From Acidobacteriota bacterium (lineage in GTDB: Bacteria > Acidobacteriota > Terriglobia > Bryobacterales > Bryobacteraceae): a stretch of DNA of 64,000 nt. Below, piece after piece: positions 33,239-41,878 of this stretch (position 1 is its first letter; every line of letters begins with the position of its first letter). The DNA lies in the NCBI GenBank assembly GCA_018268935.1, contig JAFDVS010000114.1, positions 1 through 64,000 on the forward strand, read 5' to 3'. The notes under the pieces were generated by a model. That model saw nothing but the letters and a program-made list of their open reading frames with translations, had not been told where the DNA came from and did not search any database. Both the position numbers and the translations under genes were made by a program.

Positions 33239-34759
33239 ATGCGAAGACTCAATGTTGTCGTCTTCCTCCTGGGTCTCATGGTGCCCGGCGCGGCGCTGGC
33301 ACAGTTCGGGCGGGAATGGACAACTAGCGGCAACGACGCACAGCGTTCCAATTGGGTTCGTACCGATGCGAAGATCGCGCCAAACACTCTGCAGAAGGCC
33401 GGATTCGCCCACCTCTGGAAGATGAAGTTCACCAATGCCGCTCGACAATTCAATGCTCTTACGCAGGCCATGATTATGGACCGGTTAATCGGCTACAAAG
33501 GGTTTCGTGCCTTGGTCTTCCTAAGCGGAAGTGCGGATCAGGTGATTGTTGCCGACTCTGACTTGGCAAGGACCGAGTGGCAACTGACATTGCCGGGAGG
33601 ATCCTCCCAAGCCGGGTCTGCAACCTGCCCTGGCGGTTTGACCAGCGGGGTGACACGGCCCACCACGCTAAGCATCGCTCCTCCCCCATCGGCTTCGGGA
33701 GCCACTGGCTTCGGAGGTCGTGGCGGACCGGCGAAGTCCGATGTGGGTAAGCCCGGCGAAGGTGCCGTGACGCTTGCACGCACCAACCCCCGTCCCGCGC
33801 CACCCGCAGCGCCACGCCCTGCTCGTTCGGCTGCCCGGCCGGCCGGCGGCTTTGGTGCACCCAGTGCTATCTACGCGCTCTCCTCGAACGGAATGCTGCA
33901 CGAACTGAACACCCAGAACGGAGCCAATGTGACCCCCCCAACGCGGTTCCTTCCCGGCAACGCCAATGCTCATGGGCTAATCATGTCGGACGACCTGTTC
34001 TACGTCGCTACCGATGGAAACTGCGGCGGCGTTGCTGACGGACTCTGGGCCCTGGATATCGGCTCAAAGAAGGTCACGAATTGGAAGTCATCGAAAGGTG
34101 TTGCTGGTAACGTCGGTCCCGCCCTCGGCCCGGACGGTGTGCTGTATGTCGCCACTCGCGGTGGCGATTTGGTTAGCCTCACGGGTGAGACTCTGCAGGT
34201 CAAGGGTACCTACACCTCAGGGAGTCCCTTCTCCTCCTCTCCAGTGGTCTTCGATCATCGGGGAAAATTGCTCGTTGCAGCCGCGACCTCCGACGGTCGC
34301 TTGCATGTCGCCGACGCGGCCACAATGAATGGGATTGCGAAGTCTGAGGTGGATTCGAAGACGGTAGGTTACAACGTTGGTGCCTTGGCCAGTTGGCAGG
34401 ATCCTTCCGGCACCCGCTGGATTCTCGTTCCTACCGCGTCGGGTGTTTCCGCCTGGAAACTTGCGGATACCGGACTACAATTGGGCTGGGCTTCCACAGA
34501 AATGGTTGCCGCGCTCACTCCTGTTGTGATGAACGGAGTTGTTTTCGCGGTATCCAGCGGATTCAAAGGCAGTGCGAGGAATTCCCAGCCCGCGGTTCTC
34601 CACGCCTTTGACGGAGTATCAGGAAAACAGCTGTGGTCGAGTGGCAAGACCATCACGTCTTTCGCCACCACCGGCGGCCTTTCGGCCGGCGCCAGCCAGC
34701 TATATTTGAGTACATACGATGGTACGTTATATGCGTTTGGCATTCCTATCGAGCACTAG
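33239..34759 (+). CDS. Exported PQQ-like beta-propeller protein B
   Basis: 506 residues, with AAAGGAG before the ATG and a signal peptide (MRRLNVVVFLLGLMVPGAAL). Blade motifs recur (AIYALSSNGMLHELNTQNG; VLHAFDGVSGKQLWSSG) and the end, LYLSTYDGTLYAFGI, mirrors propeller A. An insertion around residues 140-200 is rich in Pro, Ala, Gly and Arg and looks disordered. Duplicate of A, so the two may form a hetero-complex. No PQQ ligand set recognised. Confidence 0.8.
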   Translation: MRRLNVVVFLLGLMVPGAALAQFGREWTTSGNDAQRSNWVRTDAKIAPNTLQKAGFAHLWKMKFTNAARQFNALTQAMIMDRLIGYKGFRALVFLSGSADQVIVADSDLARTEWQLTLPGGSSQAGSATCPGGLTSGVTRPTTLSIAPPPSASGATGFGGRGGPAKSDVGKPGEGAVTLARTNPRPAPPAAPRPARSAARPAGGFGAPSAIYALSSNGMLHELNTQNGANVTPPTRFLPGNANAHGLIMSDDLFYVATDGNCGGVADGLWALDIGSKKVTNWKSSKGVAGNVGPALGPDGVLYVATRGGDLVSLTGETLQVKGTYTSGSPFSSSPVVFDHRGKLLVAAATSDGRLHVADAATMNGIAKSEVDSKTVGYNVGALASWQDPSGTRWILVPTASGVSAWKLADTGLQLGWASTEMVAALTPVVMNGVVFAVSSGFKGSARNSQPAVLHAFDGVSGKQLWSSGKTITSFATTGGLSAGASQLYLSTYDGTLYAFGIPIEH

Positions 34760-35192
34760 CTTGCTACTGCTCTCGCTCCATACCTTTGCTCAGGTGCTCC
34801 CGGAAGGCCCAGGTAAGGCCGAGACAGAGCGCCTCTGCAAAGGCTGTCATGAACTGGCGCGTTCCGTATCGCTCCGCCAGGATCGAGGCGGGTGGGAGGC
34901 AACCATGAAAAAAATGGTTGCCATGGGTATCAAAGGGTCTGAGCAGGAGTTTTCACTTGTTCTCGAGTACTTGGTGAAAAACTATCCCGCTGAAGACGTC
35001 CCACCATTGAATGTGAACAAGGCGACGGCTATTGAACTCGAGAGCCGCCTATCGTTGCGGCGCTCGCAAGCATCCGCCATCATCAGGTACAGGACTGAGA
35101 ACGGAAACTTCAAAAGCATCGACGACCTCAAGAAGGTCCCTGGCATTGATCCCGACAAGATAGAGGCGAAAAAGGACCGTGTCGTTTTCTAA
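34719..35192 (+). CDS. Exported c-type heme protein fused to ComEA-like helix-hairpin-helix domain
   Basis: 157 residues. Signal peptide to about residue 25, then one heme motif CKGCH (C40, C43, H44) in a small cytochrome-like helix pair, then from about residue 95 a helix-hairpin-helix module (PLNVNKATAIELESRLSLRR ... YRTENGNFKSIDDLKKVPGI) of the kind that binds DNA in ComEA. It overlaps the propeller B gene by 41 bases, or 29 if the ATG at 34731 is used, and the next gene by 14. The pairing of heme and HhH in one exported protein is unusual. A role in electron transfer is inferred from neighbours. Confidence 0.75.
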   Translation: MVRYMRLAFLSSTSLLLLSLHTFAQVLPEGPGKAETERLCKGCHELARSVSLRQDRGGWEATMKKMVAMGIKGSEQEFSLVLEYLVKNYPAEDVPPLNVNKATAIELESRLSLRRSQASAIIRYRTENGNFKSIDDLKKVPGIDPDKIEAKKDRVVF

Positions 35193-36243
35193 GTGGTCTT
35201 GCGCCGTCGTGTCGGTCTTGCTGGTTTCGTGTGCTACCGAAAAACCGGCGAATGGGCCTGTGAAGCCCATTGGAATAGCCGTCACCCTGCCCGTATCGAT
35301 GGGCTTGCCCCCTGTGCCCATCCCTTCCGACAATCCCCCCACCGCCGAGACGATCCGCCTCGGACGCAGGCTCTACTACGACACGAAGCTTTCTCGCGAC
35401 AATACTGTGTCCTGCGCAAGCTGCCATAGTCCAACACTGGGCTTTGCCGACGGAAGGAAAGTGTCGTCCGGTGTGGATGGCAAGACCGGGGCACGCAACG
35501 CGCCAACGGTGTGGAATGCCGCCTTCGCGTCTGCACAGTTCTGGGACGGCCGCGCGCTCACCCTTGAAGAGCAGGCGGCTGGACCGATTGCCAATCCGGT
35601 TGAAATGGACTTGGCCCACGAACAACTGGAGGGCCGGCTGAATGGCGATCCGGCATACCGCGATCTCTTCACTCGCGCTTTCGGCCCAGGCCCTATCACC
35701 ATCGAGAAAGTCAAGAAGGCAATCGCCAGTTTTGAGCGTACTGTCGTGAGCGGAAATTCACCCTTCGATCGTTATCAGTTTGGAGGCGACAAGAAGGCGA
35801 TGAACGAATCTGCAATTCGAGGGCTCGCCATCTTTCAGGATCCGAAGCGCGGCAATTGTGCCGTCTGCCACACCATCGAGAAGTCGCATGCCTTGTTCTC
35901 CGACGGCAAATTCCATAACATCGGTACCGGCCTCGATGAGCAGGGCGAATGGCGCGATAAAGGGCGGTACGAGGTGACGAAGTTGGATGCCGATCGCGGT
36001 GCCTTCCGTACCCCAACGCTCCGCAACATCGCGAAAACCGCACCCTACATGCATGATGGCAGCCAGAAAACTCTGCGCGAAGTGGTGGACTTCTATGTAG
36101 GTGGCGGAAGTGCAAATCCGCACCTCGACAAGGAAATTCGGGAATTGAAGCTCTCGCAAAAAGATCGCGCCGATCTCGTGGCTTTCCTTGAAGCCTTGAA
36201 CAGTGAACTGCCGGCCGATGTCGGCCCACCAGGTAGTCTATGA
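35179..36243 (+). CDS. Diheme cytochrome c peroxidase-family lipoprotein
   Basis: 354 residues. Lipobox LVSC at residues 15-18 anchors it to a membrane. Two heme c sites are seen: CASCH (C79, C82, H83) and CAVCH (C227, C230, H231), with the family's AGPIANPVEM region and FRTPTLRNIAKTAPYMHDGS. Members reduce hydrogen peroxide or, as MauG, oxidise a partner protein. I cannot tell which from sequence alone. Overlaps the HhH-cytochrome gene upstream and the cupredoxin-like gene downstream (ATGA), so co-translation is likely. Confidence 0.88.
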   Translation: MSFSKWSCAVVSVLLVSCATEKPANGPVKPIGIAVTLPVSMGLPPVPIPSDNPPTAETIRLGRRLYYDTKLSRDNTVSCASCHSPTLGFADGRKVSSGVDGKTGARNAPTVWNAAFASAQFWDGRALTLEEQAAGPIANPVEMDLAHEQLEGRLNGDPAYRDLFTRAFGPGPITIEKVKKAIASFERTVVSGNSPFDRYQFGGDKKAMNESAIRGLAIFQDPKRGNCAVCHTIEKSHALFSDGKFHNIGTGLDEQGEWRDKGRYEVTKLDADRGAFRTPTLRNIAKTAPYMHDGSQKTLREVVDFYVGGGSANPHLDKEIRELKLSQKDRADLVAFLEALNSELPADVGPPGSL

Positions 36244-37001
36244 AAAACGCCGGTCCTCTGTTTCTGCTCATTGCTCTCACCAACTGTTCTGGACCAACCA
36301 ATACTGCGAAACCGCCGGAGAAACAACCTCCCGAATACTTTCGTGTCGATCCCTCTACTGCCGGTACGGTTTTCGGAAAGGTCTCTTTTGAAGGGAAACT
36401 GCCGGCAAGGCAGAAGATCGATCTGGATGAGGACGACCAATGCGTCAAGCTCAACCCTCGTGGCATGTTCGACGCATCCATCACCGTCAACAAGAACCGC
36501 ACGCTCTCCAACGTTTTCGTCTACGTCAAAACCGGCCTCGAAGGAAAGACATTCCCTAAGCTGCAGGAACCGGTCGTCCTCGACCAGCGCGGATGTCAGT
36601 TTTCTCCCCGCGTCTTTGCTCTTCGCGCCGGGCAACCATTCCATGTGGCTAATTCCGATCCGGTCACGCACAACGTTCACCCCATCGCAAAGATGAATAG
36701 GGAGTGGAACCAGAGTCAATCACCCGGTGATGCTCCCCTACAGCGCAAGTTTGTTCGGCCCGAAATCATGATCCGTATCAAATGCAATGTCCATTCTTGG
36801 ATGCGCTCTTGGGCCGCCGTCATGGATCATCCCTACTATGCCATCACTGCCACCGATGGGTCCTTCGCTATCCCCAACTTGCCTCCCGGTCAGTATACGC
36901 TGGAAGCTTGGCACGAAAAGCTCGGCACGCAGGAACAGAAGATCCGTGTCGACCCGTCGGCCAAAGTCCAGACCGTATTCCAGTTTCAGGGAGAAAATTA
37001 G
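36240..37001 (+). CDS. Cupredoxin-like lipoprotein with carboxypeptidase-regulatory-type domain
   Basis: 253 residues, lipobox LTNC at residues 13-16. The middle has cupredoxin-like copper-site elements (FHVANSDPVTHNVHPIAK and IKCNVHSWMRSW: His, Cys, His). The C-terminus has a beta-sandwich like carboxypeptidase regulatory domains (SFAIPNLPPGQYTLEAWHEK). Probably a periplasmic copper electron carrier next to the diheme peroxidase. Similar proteins are often annotated as methylamine utilisation proteins. The copper ligands are read by pattern only. Confidence 0.7.
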   Translation: MKNAGPLFLLIALTNCSGPTNTAKPPEKQPPEYFRVDPSTAGTVFGKVSFEGKLPARQKIDLDEDDQCVKLNPRGMFDASITVNKNRTLSNVFVYVKTGLEGKTFPKLQEPVVLDQRGCQFSPRVFALRAGQPFHVANSDPVTHNVHPIAKMNREWNQSQSPGDAPLQRKFVRPEIMIRIKCNVHSWMRSWAAVMDHPYYAITATDGSFAIPNLPPGQYTLEAWHEKLGTQEQKIRVDPSAKVQTVFQFQGEN

Positions 37002-37003
37002 GC

Positions 37004-38062
37004 ATGTACACCCTCCAACTCCTCGCCGTGGCTATAGTCGTGACCCTCGTTGGTTGCGGAGAGGCCAAGCGTGAGACTGCTCAACAGAGCAAGGCAGAAG
37101 CCAAGCCAGCCTACCGCGTCTTCGTCACGAATGAGAATTCGGGAGAGGTTACCGTCATCAACGGCACATCCCTGGAGGTGATGTCTACTATTCCTGTGGG
37201 CAAGCGCCCCAGAGGAATTCACTCCAGCCCAGACGGCAAGACGATCTATGTGGCACTCAGCGGCTCGCCTGCGGCGCCTCCCGGCGTGGACGAAAGCACC
37301 TTACCTCCGCCCGACAAAAGCGCCGATGGAATCGGAGTTGTCGATGCGGCCTCCATGAAGTTAGTGCGCACGATCAAGGCCGGCTCCGATCCCGAACAGT
37401 TCGACTTGAGCCGCGACGGTAAGGTCATCTTCGTTTCCAATGAGGATTCAGCAGAAACCAGCATCGTCGAAATCGAGTCTGGGAAGATACTGCATTCCGT
37501 GAAGGTAGGCGAAGAACCCGAAGGCGTCACCACCAGCCCGGACGGTAAGTTCGTATACGTCACATCTGAGGATGATGGCACCGTCACGGCCATCGACACC
37601 GAAGCTAACAAAGCCTTGAAGACGGTCAAAGTCGGCCGCCGCCCGCGCTCCATTGCCTTCAAGAGGGATGGATCTCAGGCCTACGTCACAAACGAAAACG
37701 ATGGAACAGTAACCCTATTGGATGCCTCCAAGCATGCTGTTGTTAGAAATATAGAGCTCGGTGCGAAAGGCGTGATCAAGCCGATGTGCGTCATACTGTC
37801 CCCGGACGGGTCGAAAGCCTACGTAAGCTCTGGACGTGGCAAGAAGGTCTTCACCATCGATACCGCCCAAAATCAGGTCATCGGATCCGTGGAAGTCGGT
37901 ACCCGTCCCTGGGGCATCGGCGTGTCGCCGGACGGTAAACTCTTGTTTGCCGCCGATGGTCCAGCGAAAGAAGTTGTAGTTCTTGACCTAACCTCACAAA
38001 CCATCGTGAAGCGCATCAAGGCGTCTGATGGCCCCTGGGGTGTTCTCGTGTTAGCGAACTGA
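37004..38062 (+). CDS. YVTN-type beta-propeller lipoprotein
   Basis: 352 residues, starting at the ATG 2 bases after the preceding stop. Lipobox LVGC at residues 15-18. About seven ~42-residue blades carry the YVTN-type pattern: RVFVTNENSGEVTVING, FVSNEDSAETSIVEI, YVTSEDDGTVTAIDTE, YVTNENDGTVTLLDAS. A surface or periplasmic binding scaffold rather than an enzyme, as far as the family is known. Part of the redox/TonB run. The frame is open further upstream but only within the cupredoxin gene. Confidence 0.85.
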   Translation: MYTLQLLAVAIVVTLVGCGEAKRETAQQSKAEAKPAYRVFVTNENSGEVTVINGTSLEVMSTIPVGKRPRGIHSSPDGKTIYVALSGSPAAPPGVDESTLPPPDKSADGIGVVDAASMKLVRTIKAGSDPEQFDLSRDGKVIFVSNEDSAETSIVEIESGKILHSVKVGEEPEGVTTSPDGKFVYVTSEDDGTVTAIDTEANKALKTVKVGRRPRSIAFKRDGSQAYVTNENDGTVTLLDASKHAVVRNIELGAKGVIKPMCVILSPDGSKAYVSSGRGKKVFTIDTAQNQVIGSVEVGTRPWGIGVSPDGKLLFAADGPAKEVVVLDLTSQTIVKRIKASDGPWGVLVLAN

Positions 38063-38082
38063 AATACGATCACCGCCCCCCA

Positions 38083-38092
38083 GGTGTATACT
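38083..38092 (+). promoter_or_regulatory. Candidate promoter -10 box GGTGTATACT
   Basis: TATACT at 38087-38092, 37 bases before the TonB receptor ATG at 38130. The ten-base word GGTGTATACT is identical to that at 30842-30851 upstream of propeller A. No good -35 box. It suggests the receptor gene has its own promoter sharing a factor with the operon start. Confidence 0.4.
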
Positions 38093-38129
38093 CAAGCCAG
38101 CAAAGTAACTTCAGGTAAAGGTGTCCGAC

Positions 38130-41100
38130 ATGTTTCGCCATTTTCTACCCCTTGTTCTTTCTGCATTGGCCGCCTGGTGCCAGGCCCAGTTTGGAACCCT
38201 GGGTGGCCGCGCCACCGACAGCAGCGCTGCCGTAATGCCCGCACTCAACGTCACTGTGACAAATGCCGACACGGGTCAGTCCGTAACCGTCACTACCAAC
38301 GAGATGGGCGACTACCTCGTTCCTCAGCTCTTGCCCGGAACCTACGATCTCAAAGCTGAGGCAACTGGCTTCAAAACCCTGGTCGTGAAGGCAATTCGGG
38401 TGGAGATCAATCAAAACGTGACCCAAAACCTCACTTTAGAGGTGGGCGCCGTTACCGAAAGTATTGCGGTGAAGAGCACCGCATCCATGATTGACACCGT
38501 GTCTGGTTCTGTAGGCCATGTGGTCGAGAACAAAGAGATCCTTGAGCTCCCTTTGAATGGGAGAAACGTGTTTGATCTCGTCAACCTCACCCCCGCATCC
38601 TTCCGTATAGGTGGTGAAGTGTCCATTGCTGGTGGACGGACCAGTTCAGCCTCCGCCATGCTGGATGGCGTCACCAATAGCCGCGGTGGAATTGGCGCAC
38701 AAGGCATTGAGATCAATCCTCCAGTCGATATCATGCAGGAGTTTCGCGTTGAGGCCAACGGGTTCTCCGCCCAATACGGACGCTCCAATGCCGGCATCGT
38801 CAATGCCACCACAAAGAGTGGGACCAACGAGTTCCACGGTGTGCTCTATGAGTTTCTCCGCAACGATAAACTCGACTCCCGCGGCTGGAACGCCGACGAC
38901 AAGGCTCCACTTCGGCGGAATCAGTTCGGTGGATCCATTGGTGGACCAATCCAGCGAAACAAGTCCTTTTTCTTTTATAATCTCGACGCTTTCGTCGAGC
39001 GCCGCGGAGTCGTCAGGACCCGCACCGTCCCACTCTCCACTTGGCGCGCGGGTGATCTCTCCGCGGTGACACGCCAGGTTACCTCCGCCTCTGGGCCTGC
39101 CCCCGCGGCCTTAGTCGTTTACGACCCGGCAACCGATCAACGCACGCCCTTCCCGAACAACATCATCCCTACCAGCCGGCTCGATCCGGTCGCCCTCAAA
39201 GCCATCGCATTGGTCCCGTTGCCGAACCGGACGCCGGATAACCCCATCACCCAGGGCGGTAACTGGCAGGAGAATTCCTCTGACCCAACCGATCGGGTTC
39301 ACCACACCACCCGCATTGATCACTCTTTCAACGACAACACTAAAATCTTCGGACGTTACATCCTCGTAACGCCGGACAAAGCTCCCACCGCAGCAACCCA
39401 GGGGTTCGGAGTAGCCGATCCCGATGCAATTGATATTAGGAACCGCAGGCAAAACTTCGCTCTCAATCTCAACCATGTTCTCTCTCCACGGACTTTTGCC
39501 AGTCTACGCCTCGGCTTCAATCGTATTGCCGTGTTCCGTTACAGCTTCGGTCAAGGTGAAAACTGGCCGGAAAAGCTTGGATTGAAGGGCGTGCTACCTG
39601 ATGCTTTCCCAAGATTCAACGTCTCGAGCGGGCTTGTGCCAACCGCTAACTTCGGTACTCCCGGCAATCAGAGCCGCCGCGCAGGTTTTCTCACAACCGA
39701 GGTAAACAACGACTTCACCCTCATGCGGGGCGCCCATACCCTCAAGCTCGGAGGCAATTTCATTCGCTTCAACGCCAATGAAATGGCCCGCCAGTTCGCA
39801 TCGGGCCAATGGGTGTTTCAGACCCGTTGGACAAACGGCCGCAATGCTACTGGAGGCACCATTGCAAATACCGGAATGACCTTCGCGGATTACCTCCTTG
39901 GCCGCCTGAATCAGGTCAATGCGGAAGCAAGTCAAGGCAATGCACGCCGCAGTTGGTATGGCGCCGGATATGTCGAGGATTCGTGGAAGGTTGCTCCCTC
40001 GCTCACGTTCAACCTGGGACTTCGCTATGAAGTTGAGGCTCCGATTACAGAACTCAATGGCAGGATGAACAACTTCGACTTCGGTGTTGTCCATCCTCTC
40101 GCCGGTACCGGAGATATTCCTGCGGGAGTGAAGGGCATCGTCACGTTCCCGGGGCGGAATGGCTACGGCCGCCGGCTTGTGAACTGGGATCGAAACAACT
40201 TTTCACCTCGCCTCAGCTTCGCCTGGAAAGTAAGAGGCCAAAACGACTTGGTTATCCGCGGTGGTGGTGGCATATTCTACGGTAATCCCTACGACCGCAA
40301 CGCTTTCCAGGTTTCAGGCTTGGGGTTCGATGCGGTTGGCACCGTTCGCGATCCCGTTCCATTCACCCTTGCCCAGGGCCTGCCGCCTGGGGCCATGGTG
40401 TCGCCTTCTCCCGACGATCTGACATCGTCCTTTGGAGCTCGTGGAACCAGGTTTGCTGTCTCCCAGGTCCAGTTCATGGATCCCAGCCGCCGCACCCAAT
40501 ACAACGAGAACTTCAATCTCACCATTCAGAAGCAATGGCGGGATCTGCTGTTTGAAGTCGGCTACATCGCCAACCTTGGACGCAAGCTCAATTTCCCCAA
40601 TATCAATATCAATCACATTCCGGAGAACCTCTTGTCCCGAACTGAGATCCCGGTGCGGCTGCGGCGCCCATACACCCAGTTCGATTCTGATCAGGCTCAG
40701 GTCCAGCTGATTGCGCCAAATTGGGGAATCTCCAACTACCACGCCATGACCTTCAAGAGTGAGAAACGCTTCTCGAACGGCCTCGGCTGGATGATGACCT
40801 ACACTTGGTCCAAATGGATCGATAATGTCGTCTTCGTCGGGGGAGACGACGTCACCCAGGGGGACGACGACCAAGTCCAGAACATCTACAACCTCCGTGC
40901 AGAACGCAGCCTCTCCACAAATCATGTGCCGCACCGGGCGGTGTTCTCCCCGATTTACGAACTCCCTGTCGGGAAGGGAAAGCGTTTGCTCGATATGGCC
41001 GGGCCCATCGATTGGATACTTGGCGGATGGCAGTTGTCCGGAATCCTGACGATGCAGACCGGCTCGCCGTTCGGAGTGACTGTAGTGAACGGCCCACGCG

Positions 41101-41498
41101 ATCTCCTCGGCGATAACGCTGATGGGAAGAATCTCCGTGCTGACATAGTCGGCGACATCAACTTGCCCGCCGGCCAGAAGGGAACTCCTGCGGTTGGCCA
41201 ACGGGGAATCCAGTGGTTCAACACCGCCGCCTTCGCTGCCCCCGCTCGCTTCACCTATGGCAACTCTTCACGTACGTTGATTTTGGGCCCAGGTTATTTC
41301 CATCTCGATACTTCCGTGAGCAAAAACTGGCGTATAAAGGAGCGGTTCCGACTCCAATTCCGCTGGGAAGCCTTCAATACAACCAACACTCCAAACTTCG
41401 GATTGCCAGGCAGCGGTTTTGGAGGCGGCGGATTCGGTATTGCCGGTGCCGGCGCCTCCGATCGCGAGATGCAGTTCGCGCTCAAACTCTACTACTAA
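38130..41498 (+). CDS. Oar-like TonB-dependent receptor with N-terminal regulatory domain
   Basis: 1122 residues. A signal peptide is followed by a carboxypeptidase-regulatory-like beta-sandwich (LGGRATDSSAAVMPALNVTV ... LLPGTYDLKAEATGFKT), a plug domain (VENKEILELPLNGRNVFDLV; EFRVEANGFSAQYGRSNAGI) and a long 22-strand barrel region ending ...REMQFALKLYY. This layout is greatly expanded in Acidobacteriota and usually serves uptake of sugars or metal complexes. ATG at 38130 has AAAGG 8 bases upstream; a GTG at 38121 is an alternative. The link with the redox proteins suggests it imports a redox-active ligand or its product. Confidence 0.9.
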   Translation: MFRHFLPLVLSALAAWCQAQFGTLGGRATDSSAAVMPALNVTVTNADTGQSVTVTTNEMGDYLVPQLLPGTYDLKAEATGFKTLVVKAIRVEINQNVTQNLTLEVGAVTESIAVKSTASMIDTVSGSVGHVVENKEILELPLNGRNVFDLVNLTPASFRIGGEVSIAGGRTSSASAMLDGVTNSRGGIGAQGIEINPPVDIMQEFRVEANGFSAQYGRSNAGIVNATTKSGTNEFHGVLYEFLRNDKLDSRGWNADDKAPLRRNQFGGSIGGPIQRNKSFFFYNLDAFVERRGVVRTRTVPLSTWRAGDLSAVTRQVTSASGPAPAALVVYDPATDQRTPFPNNIIPTSRLDPVALKAIALVPLPNRTPDNPITQGGNWQENSSDPTDRVHHTTRIDHSFNDNTKIFGRYILVTPDKAPTAATQGFGVADPDAIDIRNRRQNFALNLNHVLSPRTFASLRLGFNRIAVFRYSFGQGENWPEKLGLKGVLPDAFPRFNVSSGLVPTANFGTPGNQSRRAGFLTTEVNNDFTLMRGAHTLKLGGNFIRFNANEMARQFASGQWVFQTRWTNGRNATGGTIANTGMTFADYLLGRLNQVNAEASQGNARRSWYGAGYVEDSWKVAPSLTFNLGLRYEVEAPITELNGRMNNFDFGVVHPLAGTGDIPAGVKGIVTFPGRNGYGRRLVNWDRNNFSPRLSFAWKVRGQNDLVIRGGGGIFYGNPYDRNAFQVSGLGFDAVGTVRDPVPFTLAQGLPPGAMVSPSPDDLTSSFGARGTRFAVSQVQFMDPSRRTQYNENFNLTIQKQWRDLLFEVGYIANLGRKLNFPNININHIPENLLSRTEIPVRLRRPYTQFDSDQAQVQLIAPNWGISNYHAMTFKSEKRFSNGLGWMMTYTWSKWIDNVVFVGGDDVTQGDDDQVQNIYNLRAERSLSTNHVPHRAVFSPIYELPVGKGKRLLDMAGPIDWILGGWQLSGILTMQTGSPFGVTVVNGPRDLLGDNADGKNLRADIVGDINLPAGQKGTPAVGQRGIQWFNTAAFAAPARFTYGNSSRTLILGPGYFHLDTSVSKNWRIKERFRLQFRWEAFNTTNTPNFGLPGSGFGGGGFGIAGAGASDREMQFALKLYY

Positions 41499-41878
41499 CC
41501 CTTGAGCGGGCGAGTTCCTCTCTAAAAAGAGGCCGGGCTTCCGGTCAGCACACAATTTGGGGGGAATTTAGGTGGGGTTCTGGCGAGTCTTCAGGCAGTC
41601 GAAGTCGCGAAGCGTTTGTCCAGTCCGGGTTGCCCTTGCCGGTAGCGTTTGGGGTGGGAATGTGCTGACTGTTGGCAACCTCGGAGCCGCTCTCTTCTCG
41701 TCTCCTCACCTAGTAACGCGAAAATCCTGCCGGAAAGTTATCACCAAAGTGCAAACTTTTTTCTTAGCTCATTTTACTGAGTTCCTGCTGTCCCTACAGA
41801 CCTCTACCCCTCCAGCCGATAATCAGACTTAAGGGCGATCCATCTTCGGACTCGGCTGGAAAGGCATCGGCACGAACT
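41499..41878. other. 380-bp intergenic stretch, no clear gene
   Basis: Downstream of the receptor stop is a weak hairpin (CCTCT at 41517-41521 with AGAGG at 41528-41532, then CCGGGCTTCCGG) without a T-run. A GTG-started 86-codon frame at 41572-41832 follows a G-rich tract but shows no recognisable domain, and I do not call it. A T-rich segment lies near 41757-41775. The promoter of the ATPase gene should be here. Confidence 0.4.

Noticed and set aside
35711..36511. 266-codon antisense frame across the peroxidase and cupredoxin genes
   Set aside because: It crosses two well supported genes and shows no domain or start.
35179..41498. Methanobactin-type system (MauG-like protein plus TonB receptor)
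   Set aside because: No precursor peptide, no MbnB/MbnC-like enzyme and no MbnP-like partner are visible, so only a loose resemblance remains.
41572..41832. 86-codon GTG-started frame between the receptor and the CpaE-like gene
   Set aside because: No domain, no conserved composition, and only a G-rich tract rather than a clear ribosome site.
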